Below are positions 33,308 to 41,236 of a DNA stretch of 53,151 nucleotides, piece after piece (position 1 is the stretch's first letter; every line of letters starts with the position of its first letter). Both the position numbers and the translations under genes were made by a program. Location: contig JBFYKG010000002.1 of assembly GCA_041311015.1 (NCBI GenBank), positions 1 to 53,151 on the forward strand, given 5' to 3'. Below the pieces are notes generated by a model. It searched no databases, was not told the DNA's origin, and saw only the letters and a list, made by a program, of their open reading frames with translations. Source of the DNA: Fluviibacter sp041311015 (GTDB lineage: Bacteria; Pseudomonadota; Gammaproteobacteria; Burkholderiales; Rhodocyclaceae).

Positions 33308-34845
33308 TACAGATGGTTCAGGTAGAACAGACCGGCCGCAGCAGCCAGTGCGATCAATGAGACCGCCATGCTGGCCCACAGCCATTGCCGTTGCCGCCGC
33401 AGGGCGTGGCGCAGATCACGCAGGGCCTTCTGGTCTGCCTTGATCTGTTCTTCCTGCGGCGCCAGGTAATCATGAAGTAGCCGTGGAATTTGCGGAAGAA
33501 TTTTTGCCCAGTTGGGCCCCTCTCGCTTCATGCCGTCGATAAAACCGCGAAGCCCAACCTGCTCGCTCATCCAGCGTTCAAGGAAAGGTTTCGCGGTTTT
33601 CCAGAGATCCAGATCCGGGTTCAGTTGCCGACCTAAGCCCTCAATGTTGAGGAGGGTCTTTTGCAGCATGACAAGCTGTGGCTGGACTTCGACATTGAAA
33701 CGGCGGGATGTCTGAAATAGTCGTAACAGCACCTTGCCAAAGGAAATATCCTTCAGCGGTTTGTCGAAGATCGGCTCGCACACGGTTCGGATCGCCGCTT
33801 CGAATTCATCAATCCGCGTCTCCTTCGGCGCCCAGCCCGAAATTACATGAACCTCGGCCACACGCCGGTAATCGCGCTGGAAGAACGCGAGAAAGTTCTG
33901 CGCCAGATAGTTCTTGTCGACATCATTGAGCGTGCCAACGATGCCGAAGTCCAGTGCGACATAGCGGCCATCGTGCGCGACCAGAATGTTGCCCGGATGC
34001 ATGTCGGCATGAAAGAAGCCGTCACGGAATACCTGCGTAAAAAAGATTTCGACGCCTGCACTGGATAAGCGGTTAAGGTCGATGCCCGCTGTGCGCAGCT
34101 CGTCGATACGCCCGACCGGAATACCGTGCATGCGTTCCATCGTCATGACATTGGTCGCACAGAAATCCCAGTAGACTTCAGGAACGACCAGTAGCTTGCC
34201 ATCGGCAAAGTTTCGACGGAGTTGCGAGGCATTGGCTGCCTCCCGCACTAGATCGAATTCGTCATGCAGATGCTTGGCGAATTCGGCCACCACCTCACGG
34301 GGTTTCAGGCGGCGTCCATCGTCCGAGAAGCGTTCGATCAGCTGGGCAAAGGTATCGAGTAGATCAATGTCGTGGTTGACGATACGTTCCATGCCCGGTC
34401 GGAGGACCTTGACGGCAACGTTGTGCCCGTTGTGCAGTCGGGCAAAGTGCACCTGCGCCACCGAGGCCGAAGCCACGGGTGCGGCGTCGAATTCACTGTA
34501 GGCTTCGGCGAGGCTCATGCCCAGCCCGCGCTCAATCTCGGCAATGGCCTGATCGGAAGGGAAAGGGGGTACCCGGTCCTGGAGCTTGGCCAGCTCATCT
34601 GCAAAGTCGGGCGCCAGAAGATCCCGACGGGTGGAGAGCATTTGGCCGAACTTGACGAAGATCGGGCCCAGCGATTCGAGCGCCTCGCGTAAACGGACTG
34701 CCCGCGGCTTGCTGAAATGGCGGCGTCGCGCGTAGAAACCCAGCCAACGGGCGGCCCGGCCATTGGGCTCGGCTTCAACCAGCATGGTTAACAACCCGTT
34801 CTTCCAGCTGACGTAAAGAATCCGGGCAAGGCGCTGTACGCGCAT
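33307..34845 (-). CDS. ubiB: UbiB, ABC1-family atypical kinase for ubiquinone biosynthesis
   Basis: ABC1/ADCK/UbiB protein (512 residues) required for aerobic ubiquinone synthesis, with ATPase activity thought to handle hydrophobic intermediates at the membrane. The N-terminal KxGQ motif is in FVKFGQMLSTRRDL, the Ala-rich nucleotide loop in VASASVAQVHFARLHNGHNVAVKVLRPG, then MHGIPV, HADMHPGNIL and ALDFGIVG. A C-terminal hydrophobic helix (about 490-510) anchors it. ATG 34845 gives the usual MRxxRLxRIL start. No ubiE or ubiJ lies next to it in this window. Divergent from argS over 62 bases. Confidence 0.95.
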   Translation of the reverse strand: MRVQRLARILYVSWKNGLLTMLVEAEPNGRAARWLGFYARRRHFSKPRAVRLREALESLGPIFVKFGQMLSTRRDLLAPDFADELAKLQDRVPPFPSDQAIAEIERGLGMSLAEAYSEFDAAPVASASVAQVHFARLHNGHNVAVKVLRPGMERIVNHDIDLLDTFAQLIERFSDDGRRLKPREVVAEFAKHLHDEFDLVREAANASQLRRNFADGKLLVVPEVYWDFCATNVMTMERMHGIPVGRIDELRTAGIDLNRLSSAGVEIFFTQVFRDGFFHADMHPGNILVAHDGRYVALDFGIVGTLNDVDKNYLAQNFLAFFQRDYRRVAEVHVISGWAPKETRIDEFEAAIRTVCEPIFDKPLKDISFGKVLLRLFQTSRRFNVEVQPQLVMLQKTLLNIEGLGRQLNPDLDLWKTAKPFLERWMSEQVGLRGFIDGMKREGPNWAKILPQIPRLLHDYLAPQEEQIKADQKALRDLRHALRRQRQWLWASMAVSLIALAAAAGLFYLNHL

Positions 34846-34894
34846 AAGCGGTCCGCTTTCACAGTGAGAGCCCACGGGATGGCGGGCCAGAAGG

Positions 34895-34900
34895 TATAAT
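34895..34900 (+). promoter_or_regulatory. TATAAT -10 immediately ahead of argS
   Basis: Perfect TATAAT ending eight bases before the argS ATG. If it is the -10, transcription would begin at or within two bases of the start codon, giving a leaderless mRNA. No good -35 is seen at 16-18 bases. An AGAAGG at 34889-34894 could instead be a Shine-Dalgarno with a long 13-base spacer, in which case the TATAAT is fortuitous. The divergent ubiB promoter is not identifiable. Confidence 0.4.
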
Positions 34901-34907
34901 TTTACCC

Positions 34908-36671
34908 ATGACTTTTGATAGCCGCGAACACCTCACCGGCTTGCTGCAGGCCGCCTTGGCCAGCATCGCCCCGGAACATGCCGAAACCCCCATCCATCTG
35001 GAGCGTCCTAAACAGGCCGACCATGGGGATTTTGCCACCAACCTGCCCATGCAACTGGCGCGCGCCCTTAAGCTGGCGCCCCGCGTGATTGCCGAGCGGA
35101 TCGTGCAGGCGTTGCCTCCGTCCCCCGAGGTTAGCGAGGTTTCGATTGCCGGTGCCGGTTTTATCAACTTCAGGCTCGACAGTGGTGCAAAGACCCGGAT
35201 CGTCACAACGGTGCTGGCAGAGGCCGGCAATTTTGGTCGTAGCCGTCTTGGCGGCAATGCCAAAGTCTTGGTTGAGTTCGTATCGGCTAACCCGACGGGG
35301 CCACTTCATGTCGGGCATGGGCGCGGTGCCGCCTATGGCGCCAGCCTCTCCGATCTGCTCGCATTTGCCGGTTGGGACGTAACCCGCGAGTATTACGTCA
35401 ATGATGCCGGTCGCCAGATGGATATTCTCGCTATTTCGACCTGGATTCGTTATCTGGATCAGCACGGCGTGGCGATAGATTACCCACCGAATGCCTATCA
35501 GGGTGACTATGTGCGCGATATGGCGCGCCAGCTCACCCATGCCCATGGTGACAAATACGTGCGGACAAAAACCGCAGTTCAGGAAGGGGTGCCGGGGTTA
35601 CCGGCCGCCGACCGAACGGACGATGAAGCCAAGGCGCAACGTGAGCACCACCTGGATGCCCTCATCGCCAACGGCAAGCGCCTGCTGGGCGAAGATTGGC
35701 CGTATCTGCATCAGCACGCGCTCTCGGAACAGCTGGCCGATGGCCGCGATGATCTGAATGGCTTTGGCGTGCATTTCCAGAACTGGTTCTCGGAAAATTC
35801 TCTATTCGATACGGGTATGGTTGGCCGATGCCTAGAGAAACTGGATGCCGCGGGCCATATTTATGAACAGAATGGCGCGCGCTGGTTCCGCTCGACCGAC
35901 TTTGGCGACGAAAAGGACCGCGTGGTTCAGCGCGAGAACGGGCTCTATACGTATTTTGCTTCGGACATCGCCTACCACCTCAATAAGTACGAGCGTGGTT
36001 TTGACCGCATGATCAACATCTGGGGTGCGGACCACCACGGGTACATTCCCCGCGTCAAAGGCGCAGTTAAAGCACTGGCGCTGGATCCGGAAAAGCTCGA
36101 TATCGCGCTGGTGCAGTTTGCCGTGCTGTACCGCAATGGTGAAAAGGCTTCCATGTCCACGCGCGCTGGTGACTATGTAACTCTGCGGGCGCTGCGTGCC
36201 GAAGTCGGCGATGACGCCTGTCGTTTCTTCTACGTGCTGCGCAAGGCGGATCAGCACCTGGATTTTGATCTCGACCTGGCCAAGAGCCAGAGTGCGGATA
36301 ACCCGGTGTATTACATCCAGTATGCCCATGCCCGTATCTGCTCGCTCATGGCGCAGTGGAACGGCGCAGTGTCTGATCTGAATGATGCTGACCTGACGCT
36401 ACTGACTAACCCGCGTGAAACAGCCTTAACAGCATTTCTTGGCCGATTTCCGGAGGTCGTTGAATCGGCCGCGCGGGATCTGGCGCCCCATCAGGTCGCG
36501 TTTTACCTGCGCGACTTGGCCGCCGAGTTTCATGGCTACTACAATGCGGAGCGCATGCTGCTCGATGATGCTGCGCTGACAAGCGCCCGCTTGGCACTCT
36601 CGGTGGCGGTGCGGCAGGTCATCCGCAATGGCATGGCGCTGCTAGGTGTATCCTGTCCGGAGTCCATGTAG
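34908..36671 (+). CDS. argS: Arginyl-tRNA synthetase
   Basis: Class I arginyl-tRNA synthetase (587 residues). The N-terminal Add1-like tRNA-binding domain (HGDFATNLPMQLAR) precedes the catalytic core with the HIGH-type HVGH at residues 134-137 in GPLHVGHGRG. YYVNDAGRQMD, GADHHGYIPRV and EKASMSTRAGD follow; the last is the KMSK-equivalent loop in an ArgS that lacks the canonical sequence. It ends with the DALR anticodon-binding domain. The N-terminus starts directly after the -10-like TATAAT. A SPOR protein follows after 52 bases, then dsbA, a common betaproteobacterial order. Confidence 0.97.
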   Translation: MTFDSREHLTGLLQAALASIAPEHAETPIHLERPKQADHGDFATNLPMQLARALKLAPRVIAERIVQALPPSPEVSEVSIAGAGFINFRLDSGAKTRIVTTVLAEAGNFGRSRLGGNAKVLVEFVSANPTGPLHVGHGRGAAYGASLSDLLAFAGWDVTREYYVNDAGRQMDILAISTWIRYLDQHGVAIDYPPNAYQGDYVRDMARQLTHAHGDKYVRTKTAVQEGVPGLPAADRTDDEAKAQREHHLDALIANGKRLLGEDWPYLHQHALSEQLADGRDDLNGFGVHFQNWFSENSLFDTGMVGRCLEKLDAAGHIYEQNGARWFRSTDFGDEKDRVVQRENGLYTYFASDIAYHLNKYERGFDRMINIWGADHHGYIPRVKGAVKALALDPEKLDIALVQFAVLYRNGEKASMSTRAGDYVTLRALRAEVGDDACRFFYVLRKADQHLDFDLDLAKSQSADNPVYYIQYAHARICSLMAQWNGAVSDLNDADLTLLTNPRETALTAFLGRFPEVVESAARDLAPHQVAFYLRDLAAEFHGYYNAERMLLDDAALTSARLALSVAVRQVIRNGMALLGVSCPESM

Positions 36672-36723
36672 TTTCCCTTGCGCAAAGCCTGTAAGCTAGG
36701 CGCGGATTGCACACGAGACCGTT

Positions 36724-37386
36724 ATGTCCAGAGATTACAAGCCCAATCGCCACGCTTCCAGAGATCGCGAGCGACCTACAGGGGGCGGCGCCTTCAAGGG
36801 GATCCTGTATGGCCTGATGCTTGGCCTGGTGATTGCAGCAGCCGTTGCCTGGTGGTTTAACCGCATGCCATCGCCTTTTATCGACAAGACTGGCACAGCG
36901 GGCTCGGCGCAGACGCCTGCCAAGCCGGCAGCTGATGCGGCTCAGCCCCCGGCGGCACCAGCTGCGGCGCCGGCAAATGCCCAGGGTGAAAACGGTCAAC
37001 CCATTGCTCTTCCGGGCAAACCCGGCGATCCGGTGCCGGAAAAACGCTTCCAGTTCCCTGATATTCTCTCTGGCAAGACTGATGGAACGACGTCGGTCCC
37101 GGCCAAACCGGCCGACCCCGCGAAACCGGCTGAGACCACCAAGCCCGCCGAAGCATCCACCGGGTTCTACCTGATGGCCGGTTCGTTCCAGAAGCCGGCT
37201 GATGCCGATGCCCAGAAGGCTAACCTGGCGCTCATCGGTTTCGATGCCACCGTACAGAAAGCAGTCATTGGTGAAAAGGTCTGGTATCGCGTCAAGATCG
37301 GACCCTTCAAGCGCCAAGACGATGCCAACCGCGCCCGCAACGAACTCAAGGACAACGGCATCGATGCCGTGCCTGCCCGTAACTAA
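36724..37386 (+). CDS. FtsN-like SPOR-domain cell-division protein
   Basis: Bitopic membrane protein (220 residues): a basic N-terminal tail, one hydrophobic segment at about 26-44, a long Ala/Pro/Lys-rich linker (about 50-145) and a C-terminal SPOR domain (about 147-218) with FYLMAGSFQKPADADAQKANLALIGF and VWYRVKIGPFKRQDDANRARNEL. SPOR domains bind denuded peptidoglycan at the septum. The layout resembles FtsN, but linker sequence is not conserved enough for a firm name. Location between argS and dsbA is standard in Betaproteobacteria. Confidence 0.88.
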   Translation: MSRDYKPNRHASRDRERPTGGGAFKGILYGLMLGLVIAAAVAWWFNRMPSPFIDKTGTAGSAQTPAKPAADAAQPPAAPAAAPANAQGENGQPIALPGKPGDPVPEKRFQFPDILSGKTDGTTSVPAKPADPAKPAETTKPAEASTGFYLMAGSFQKPADADAQKANLALIGFDATVQKAVIGEKVWYRVKIGPFKRQDDANRARNELKDNGIDAVPARN

Positions 37387-37398
37387 ATCGGAGTCATC

Positions 37399-38079
37399 AT
37401 GCAACGTCGCCAATTTCTTGTCACGCTGTTAGCCGGGTTCGGATCAGCTGCATCCGGTAGTGCACTGGCACAGGCCGCTCTGGGGGGTGCCCTCCCGGCA
37501 ACGGCGCCGGCCAGCGGCGTTGCCATTGCTGGCCAGACCTATGCGGTATTGAATACCCAGGCGGCCGCGGCGGGCGGTAAGATGGAAGTGCTCGAATTCT
37601 TCTCCTATGGTTGCCCGCACTGCCATGAGTTTGCCGAGCCTTTCGAGCGCTGGTCCAAGAGGCAGAAGGATGTCGTTGTGCGCCGAGTCCCGGTGACCTT
37701 TGGACGGCCGCAATGGGTAGTTCTGGGTCGCCTGTTTTATACGATTCAGCTGATGAAGCTCCCGTCACTCGATATGGCGGCATTTGCAGCGATCCACCAG
37801 CAGGGTCGCATGCTTTACGATGACCAGGCCGTATTGCAGTGGGCAGCATCGCAGCCCGGGGTAGATGCCAATAAATTCAAGGAGGTTTACTTCTCGCAAG
37901 AAGTAACTAACGCGATGAAGAAGGCCGATATGTTGGCCATGACGTACCAGATCGACTCGGTGCCTTCGATTATCGTTGCCGGCCGTTACAAGATGCTGCA
38001 GCAGCGCGGCATGAATTTCAGTGATCTGTTGGCCAACACGGATGCCGTTATCCGGTTGGCGCGCCAATCACAGAAGTAG
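37399..38079 (+). CDS. dsbA: Thiol:disulfide interchange protein DsbA
   Basis: Periplasmic thiol oxidase (226 residues) that introduces disulfides into exported proteins. The thioredoxin-like active site is C72-P-H-C75 in FFSYGCPHCHEF, with cis-Pro in DSVPSIIV. The first 28 residues are a signal peptide beginning MQRRQFLVTLLAG. Its Arg-Arg-x-Phe-Leu resembles the core of a Tat signal, although Sec/SRP export is the norm for DsbA. A Shine-Dalgarno-like GGAG lies seven bases ahead of ATG 37399. Ends about 40 bases before a strong bidirectional hairpin shared with phaC. The partner dsbB is not in the window. Confidence 0.95.
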   Translation: MQRRQFLVTLLAGFGSAASGSALAQAALGGALPATAPASGVAIAGQTYAVLNTQAAAAGGKMEVLEFFSYGCPHCHEFAEPFERWSKRQKDVVVRRVPVTFGRPQWVVLGRLFYTIQLMKLPSLDMAAFAAIHQQGRMLYDDQAVLQWAASQPGVDANKFKEVYFSQEVTNAMKKADMLAMTYQIDSVPSIIVAGRYKMLQQRGMNFSDLLANTDAVIRLARQSQK

Positions 38080-38121
38080 TCATTGGGTCTTATCCCTCCG
38101 GGCTATCCGGTGAGTGATCTA

Positions 38122-38155
38122 AAGCAAAACGCCCGCAACTGCGGGCGTTTTGCTT
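38122..38155. terminator. Bidirectional intrinsic terminator, dsbA/phaC
   Basis: Perfect 15-base-pair stem (38122-38136 with 38141-38155) around an AACT loop. GCCCGC/GCGGGC core, AAAA on the left flank and TTTT on the right flank inside the stem. It separates convergent dsbA and phaC. The bases after the stem are G-rich, so release depends on the T-run within the stem. Confidence 0.88.
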
Positions 38156-38171
38156 GGGGAACGCGCTAAAG

Positions 38172-40022
38172 TTACTTTGCAGCTTTTGCCTTGGGCTTGG
38201 CCACTGCCGGGGCCTTTTTGGCATCGGCGCGCATTTTGACAAAGCTACCGGGCGCATCTTCGATGGCCTTGAGTGGTCCATCACCCGGAACACGGGCAGC
38301 CACCTTCTTGTCATCAATGGCTTCGACCCATTGCTCCCAGTTCGGCCACCAGGAACCCTCGTGCTGGGTTGCACCCTCGAACCACTGCTGGGCTGTTTCC
38401 GGCAGCTTGGCGTTCGTCCAGTAACAGTATTTGTTACCGGCTGGCGGGTTAACGATACCGGCAATGTGACCCGAGCCGCCCAGGACGAAATTGACCGGAC
38501 CCGATGGCAGATGTACACCCATGTAGGTGCTAATCCACGGAGCGATGTGGTCTTCGATGGCCGAGACGAAATAGCACGGTGTCTTGACCTTGCGGATGTC
38601 GATCGGCACACCGCCCAGCGTGATACCACCAGGTTCCTTGAGGATGTTCTTCAGGTACATGTTGCGCAGATAGAAGCTGTGCATGGCGCGCGGCATTCGG
38701 GTTGAGTCCGAGTTCCAGTAGAGCAGATCGAACGGGAATGGATCCTTGCCCATCAGGTAGTTGTTGATCACGAACGACCAGACCAGATCGTTGGCACGCA
38801 GCATGCTGAAGGTGCCCGCCATTTCAGAACCGTCCAAGTAGCCGGTCTTTTCCATCTTTTTCTCGATGGTGGCGATGCTGGCCTCGTCGATGAAGACACC
38901 CAGTTCGCCTGGATCGGTGAAGTCCAGCATGGTGGTGAAGAAGGTGGCCGAGTTGGCACGGTTATCCTTCTTGGCGGCCATGTAGGCCAGCGTTGACATG
39001 AGCAGCGTGCCGCCCAGACAATACCCGGCCAGATTGACTTTCTTGGAGCCGGTGGCCTGTTCGACGGCATTGATTGCGGCCAGCGAACCTTCGAGCATGT
39101 AATCTTCGAAATTCAGATTAGCGTGCTTTTCATCCGGGTTCAGCCAGCTGATGATGAAGGTGGAATGACCCTGATCGGTTGTCCATTTAACGAACGAGTT
39201 CTTTTCGCGTAGATCGAGAATATAGAACTTGTTGATCCAGGGCGGCACGATCAGCAGCGGCACATCGAACTGCTGCTTGGTGGTCGGTTCGTAGTGGATC
39301 AGCTGGAACATGTCATTCTGGTAGACAACCTTGCCCTTGGTCGTGGCAACGTTTTTGCCCAGTTCGAAAGCCGAGGTATCGGTCATCCGGATACGCAGCT
39401 TGCCGTCGCCGGCTTCAACGTCATGCAGCAGGTTATTCAGGCCCTTCACCAGGTTCTGACCCTGGGTGCGAACGGTTTCGCGGAAGACTTCCGGGTTCGT
39501 CAGGGCAAAGTTGCTCGGCGACAGGGCGTCGACATACTGACGGGTGTAGAAGTTGACCTTTTCGCGCTGCTTTTCGTCCATGCCCTCGACGGTGCCCACT
39601 GTCTCAAGAATCGACTTGGAGGCGATCAGATACGACTGCTTGATAAAGTCGAAAACGAAATCCTCTTGCCAGCCTTCGTCCTTGAAACGCTTGTCGGCGC
39701 GATCCGGCGCCATGGTCGGCTCGGCGTTGACGCCCATCATGCGCATGACCGAGTTCTGCCACAGCGAGAAATAGTTGTGCACCATGTTCATCTGGGTCTG
39801 GGCCAACTGATACGGATTCGACATCAGGCGCGCCGACAGATCCATGAATGCTTTGGCGATACCGACTTCTTCGCCGGCGGTGTTGACACCTTTCTGGGAT
39901 TGGCGCTCCAGAAAGCTGCTCAGGACGCGCGAAGCGCGCTGGGCGACTTCGGCATACACGTGAACCAGTTCGGCGGGGTTCTTGCCTTCCGAGCCCTCGG
40001 CGGGATTTGGGGACTGCGACAT
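38172..40022 (-). CDS. phaC: Class I polyhydroxyalkanoate synthase
   Basis: PHA synthase (616 residues) that polymerises 3-hydroxyacyl-CoA into storage polyester at granule surfaces. The lipase-like GYCLGGT holds the catalytic Cys335, with Asp491 (SAIEDHIAPW) and His519 (GGSGHIAGIV) completing the triad. Size and lack of a PhaE partner fit class I. The last ~40 residues are Lys/Ala/Pro-rich. Two ATGs compete: 40028 is directly against the GGAG, 40022 has it six bases away, so 40022 is preferred. No phaA, phaB, phaP or phaR lies nearby, so monomer supply and granule proteins must be encoded elsewhere. Confidence 0.95.
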   Translation of the reverse strand: MSQSPNPAEGSEGKNPAELVHVYAEVAQRASRVLSSFLERQSQKGVNTAGEEVGIAKAFMDLSARLMSNPYQLAQTQMNMVHNYFSLWQNSVMRMMGVNAEPTMAPDRADKRFKDEGWQEDFVFDFIKQSYLIASKSILETVGTVEGMDEKQREKVNFYTRQYVDALSPSNFALTNPEVFRETVRTQGQNLVKGLNNLLHDVEAGDGKLRIRMTDTSAFELGKNVATTKGKVVYQNDMFQLIHYEPTTKQQFDVPLLIVPPWINKFYILDLREKNSFVKWTTDQGHSTFIISWLNPDEKHANLNFEDYMLEGSLAAINAVEQATGSKKVNLAGYCLGGTLLMSTLAYMAAKKDNRANSATFFTTMLDFTDPGELGVFIDEASIATIEKKMEKTGYLDGSEMAGTFSMLRANDLVWSFVINNYLMGKDPFPFDLLYWNSDSTRMPRAMHSFYLRNMYLKNILKEPGGITLGGVPIDIRKVKTPCYFVSAIEDHIAPWISTYMGVHLPSGPVNFVLGGSGHIAGIVNPPAGNKYCYWTNAKLPETAQQWFEGATQHEGSWWPNWEQWVEAIDDKKVAARVPGDGPLKAIEDAPGSFVKMRADAKKAPAVAKPKAKAAK

Positions 40023-40211
40023 GGTCATCTCCGGAATCTTGAAATCCAAAAAAAGCGCGCCTCGGATCACCAGAACCGGTGACTTTGCGGGCACGGGGTG
40101 CGACAGCCGTAGATTGCCTGTAAAGACCCGATCGCACAAGGGGTATGCCTCGGCATGGCAGCCTCCGGCCGGTAGTTTGGGTTCGTGGCAAAGCGGGGGT
40201 ACACTGGCCAA

Positions 40212-40382
40212 ATGGCAGACCAAGTCCAGCCCGCCCCCTCTTCTGCAAGCCCCGCCGAGGATTTCGAGGCGGATTACCCATGTGTCGGGGTCTGCATGGC
40301 GGATCCGGAGTCCGGGTTGTGCCAGGGTTGCGGCCGCCCCCTGGCGGAACCCCGGGCGTCTGCCGAAGACCCGTCAGAATAG
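40212..40382 (+). CDS. DUF1289-family small Cys-rich protein
   Basis: Small protein (56 residues) with the DUF1289 cysteine signature: YPCVGVCMADPESGLCQGCGRP, four Cys in a CxxxC...CxxC spacing that probably binds a metal or Fe-S cluster. DUF1289 proteins are widespread in proteobacteria and of unknown function. The frame opens upstream at a GTG (40185), but the ATG at 40212 gives the usual short N-terminus before the Cys block. No strong Shine-Dalgarno is seen. It ends only 10 bases before the -35 of the next gene, so it is a separate unit. Divergent from phaC over 189 bases. Confidence 0.78.
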   Translation: MADQVQPAPSSASPAEDFEADYPCVGVCMADPESGLCQGCGRPLAEPRASAEDPSE

Positions 40383-40392
40383 GCCGTCCGGG

Positions 40393-40421
40393 CTGTCATG
40401 CCGCCCCGGGCGGGGTATAAT
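40393..40421 (+). promoter_or_regulatory. Sigma-70-type promoter for the Pcm-like gene
   Basis: CTGTCA (40393-40398, four of six positions of TTGACA) and a perfect TATAAT (40416-40421) are spaced by 17 bases, an ideal distance. The predicted start is near 40428, giving a leader of about 50 bases before the ATG at 40477. Confidence 0.6.
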
Positions 40422-40476
40422 CCGACCATCTGCCGATGTCGTTTCCTCCCAATTCCTATCTACCGGAAACTTGCAC

Positions 40477-41130
40477 ATGAACACTGAAAAAGCCCGCTTC
40501 AACATGGTCGAACAACAGATCCGGCCCTGGAATGTTCTGGACCCCAACGTGCTGGACTTGCTGTTTGAAGTGCGCCGGGAAGAATTTGTGCCGCAGAACT
40601 ACCGGTCGCTGGCCTTTGCCGATATCGAGATTCCATTAAGCCCCGCGGCCGTCATGATGCCGCCCCGCATGGAGGCCCGCCTGCTGCAGGAGCTAGAGTT
40701 ATCGCCTGACGCGCAGATTCTGGAGGTTGGCACGGGCTCCGGCTACATGACGGCACTGCTGGCTTCGCAGGGTGCTCATGTCACGAGTCTGGAAATCGAC
40801 CCTGCACTTCAGGCGCAGGCGCAGGCCAATCTGGACGAAGCGGGTATCGAGAATGTGACGCTGGTGCTGGGTGATGGCCTCAAGGGCCATGAAGCCGGTG
40901 AACCTTATGATGCCATCGTCCTGACCGGTTCGGTGCCGGCCATCCCTGAAATTCTGCTGCATCAGCTGGCTCTGGGCGGTCGGCTGATGGCTGTGGTGGG
41001 TACGGGCTCGGTCATGGAAGTGGTGCGAATCCACTGCACTGGCCCGGGCACCTATTCCCGCGAACGTCTGTTCGAAACCACGGTGCCGCCGCTCGAAAAC
41101 GCGCCACGCACGACCGCTTTTAGCCTCTGA
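40477..41130 (+). CDS. Protein-L-isoaspartate O-methyltransferase-like protein (Pcm-like)
   Basis: SAM-dependent methyltransferase (217 residues) of the Pcm/PIMT-like group. The SAM motif I is ILEVGTGSGYMTALLA (residues 81-96), preceded by MMPPRMEARLLQELEL and the N-terminal FNMVEQQIRPWNVLD. That N-terminus is typical of the betaproteobacterial Pcm-like proteins usually encoded beside rhodanese and tolC. True isoaspartate repair activity is not proven, because the group lacks some E. coli Pcm features. The frame opens upstream to 39982 antisense to phaC, but ATG 40477 and its promoter fit. The ORF is monocistronic, and maeB follows after a 106-base gap. Confidence 0.85.
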   Translation: MNTEKARFNMVEQQIRPWNVLDPNVLDLLFEVRREEFVPQNYRSLAFADIEIPLSPAAVMMPPRMEARLLQELELSPDAQILEVGTGSGYMTALLASQGAHVTSLEIDPALQAQAQANLDEAGIENVTLVLGDGLKGHEAGEPYDAIVLTGSVPAIPEILLHQLALGGRLMAVVGTGSVMEVVRIHCTGPGTYSRERLFETTVPPLENAPRTTAFSL

Positions 41131-41143
41131 ATGTAAACCGACG

Positions 41144-41185
41144 AACGCCGCCCGTGATCGCAAAAATATCGATCGGGGCGGCGTT
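41144..41185 (+). promoter_or_regulatory. Long hairpin with GATCG elements in the maeB leader
   Basis: Two arms, AACGCCGCCC (41144-41153) and GGGCGGCGTT (41176-41185), pair perfectly, and inside them GATCG (41156-41160) pairs with CGATC (41170-41174) around an AT-rich loop. Further GATCGATC lies at 41193-41200. There is no T-run, so it may be a terminator for the methyltransferase gene, a leader structure for maeB, or an operator. I cannot decide which. Confidence 0.55.
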
Positions 41186-41236
41186 GGTATTTGATCGATC
41201 CGTGTCATGACTGCGCGGACACTGCTGGAGTAGTTT

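Noticed and set aside
39294..40082. 262-codon open frame on the plus strand across phaC
   Set aside because: Shadow of phaC: no Shine-Dalgarno, residue composition (many His, Gln, Arg, Gly) typical of an antisense frame in GC-rich DNA, and no recognisable family motifs.
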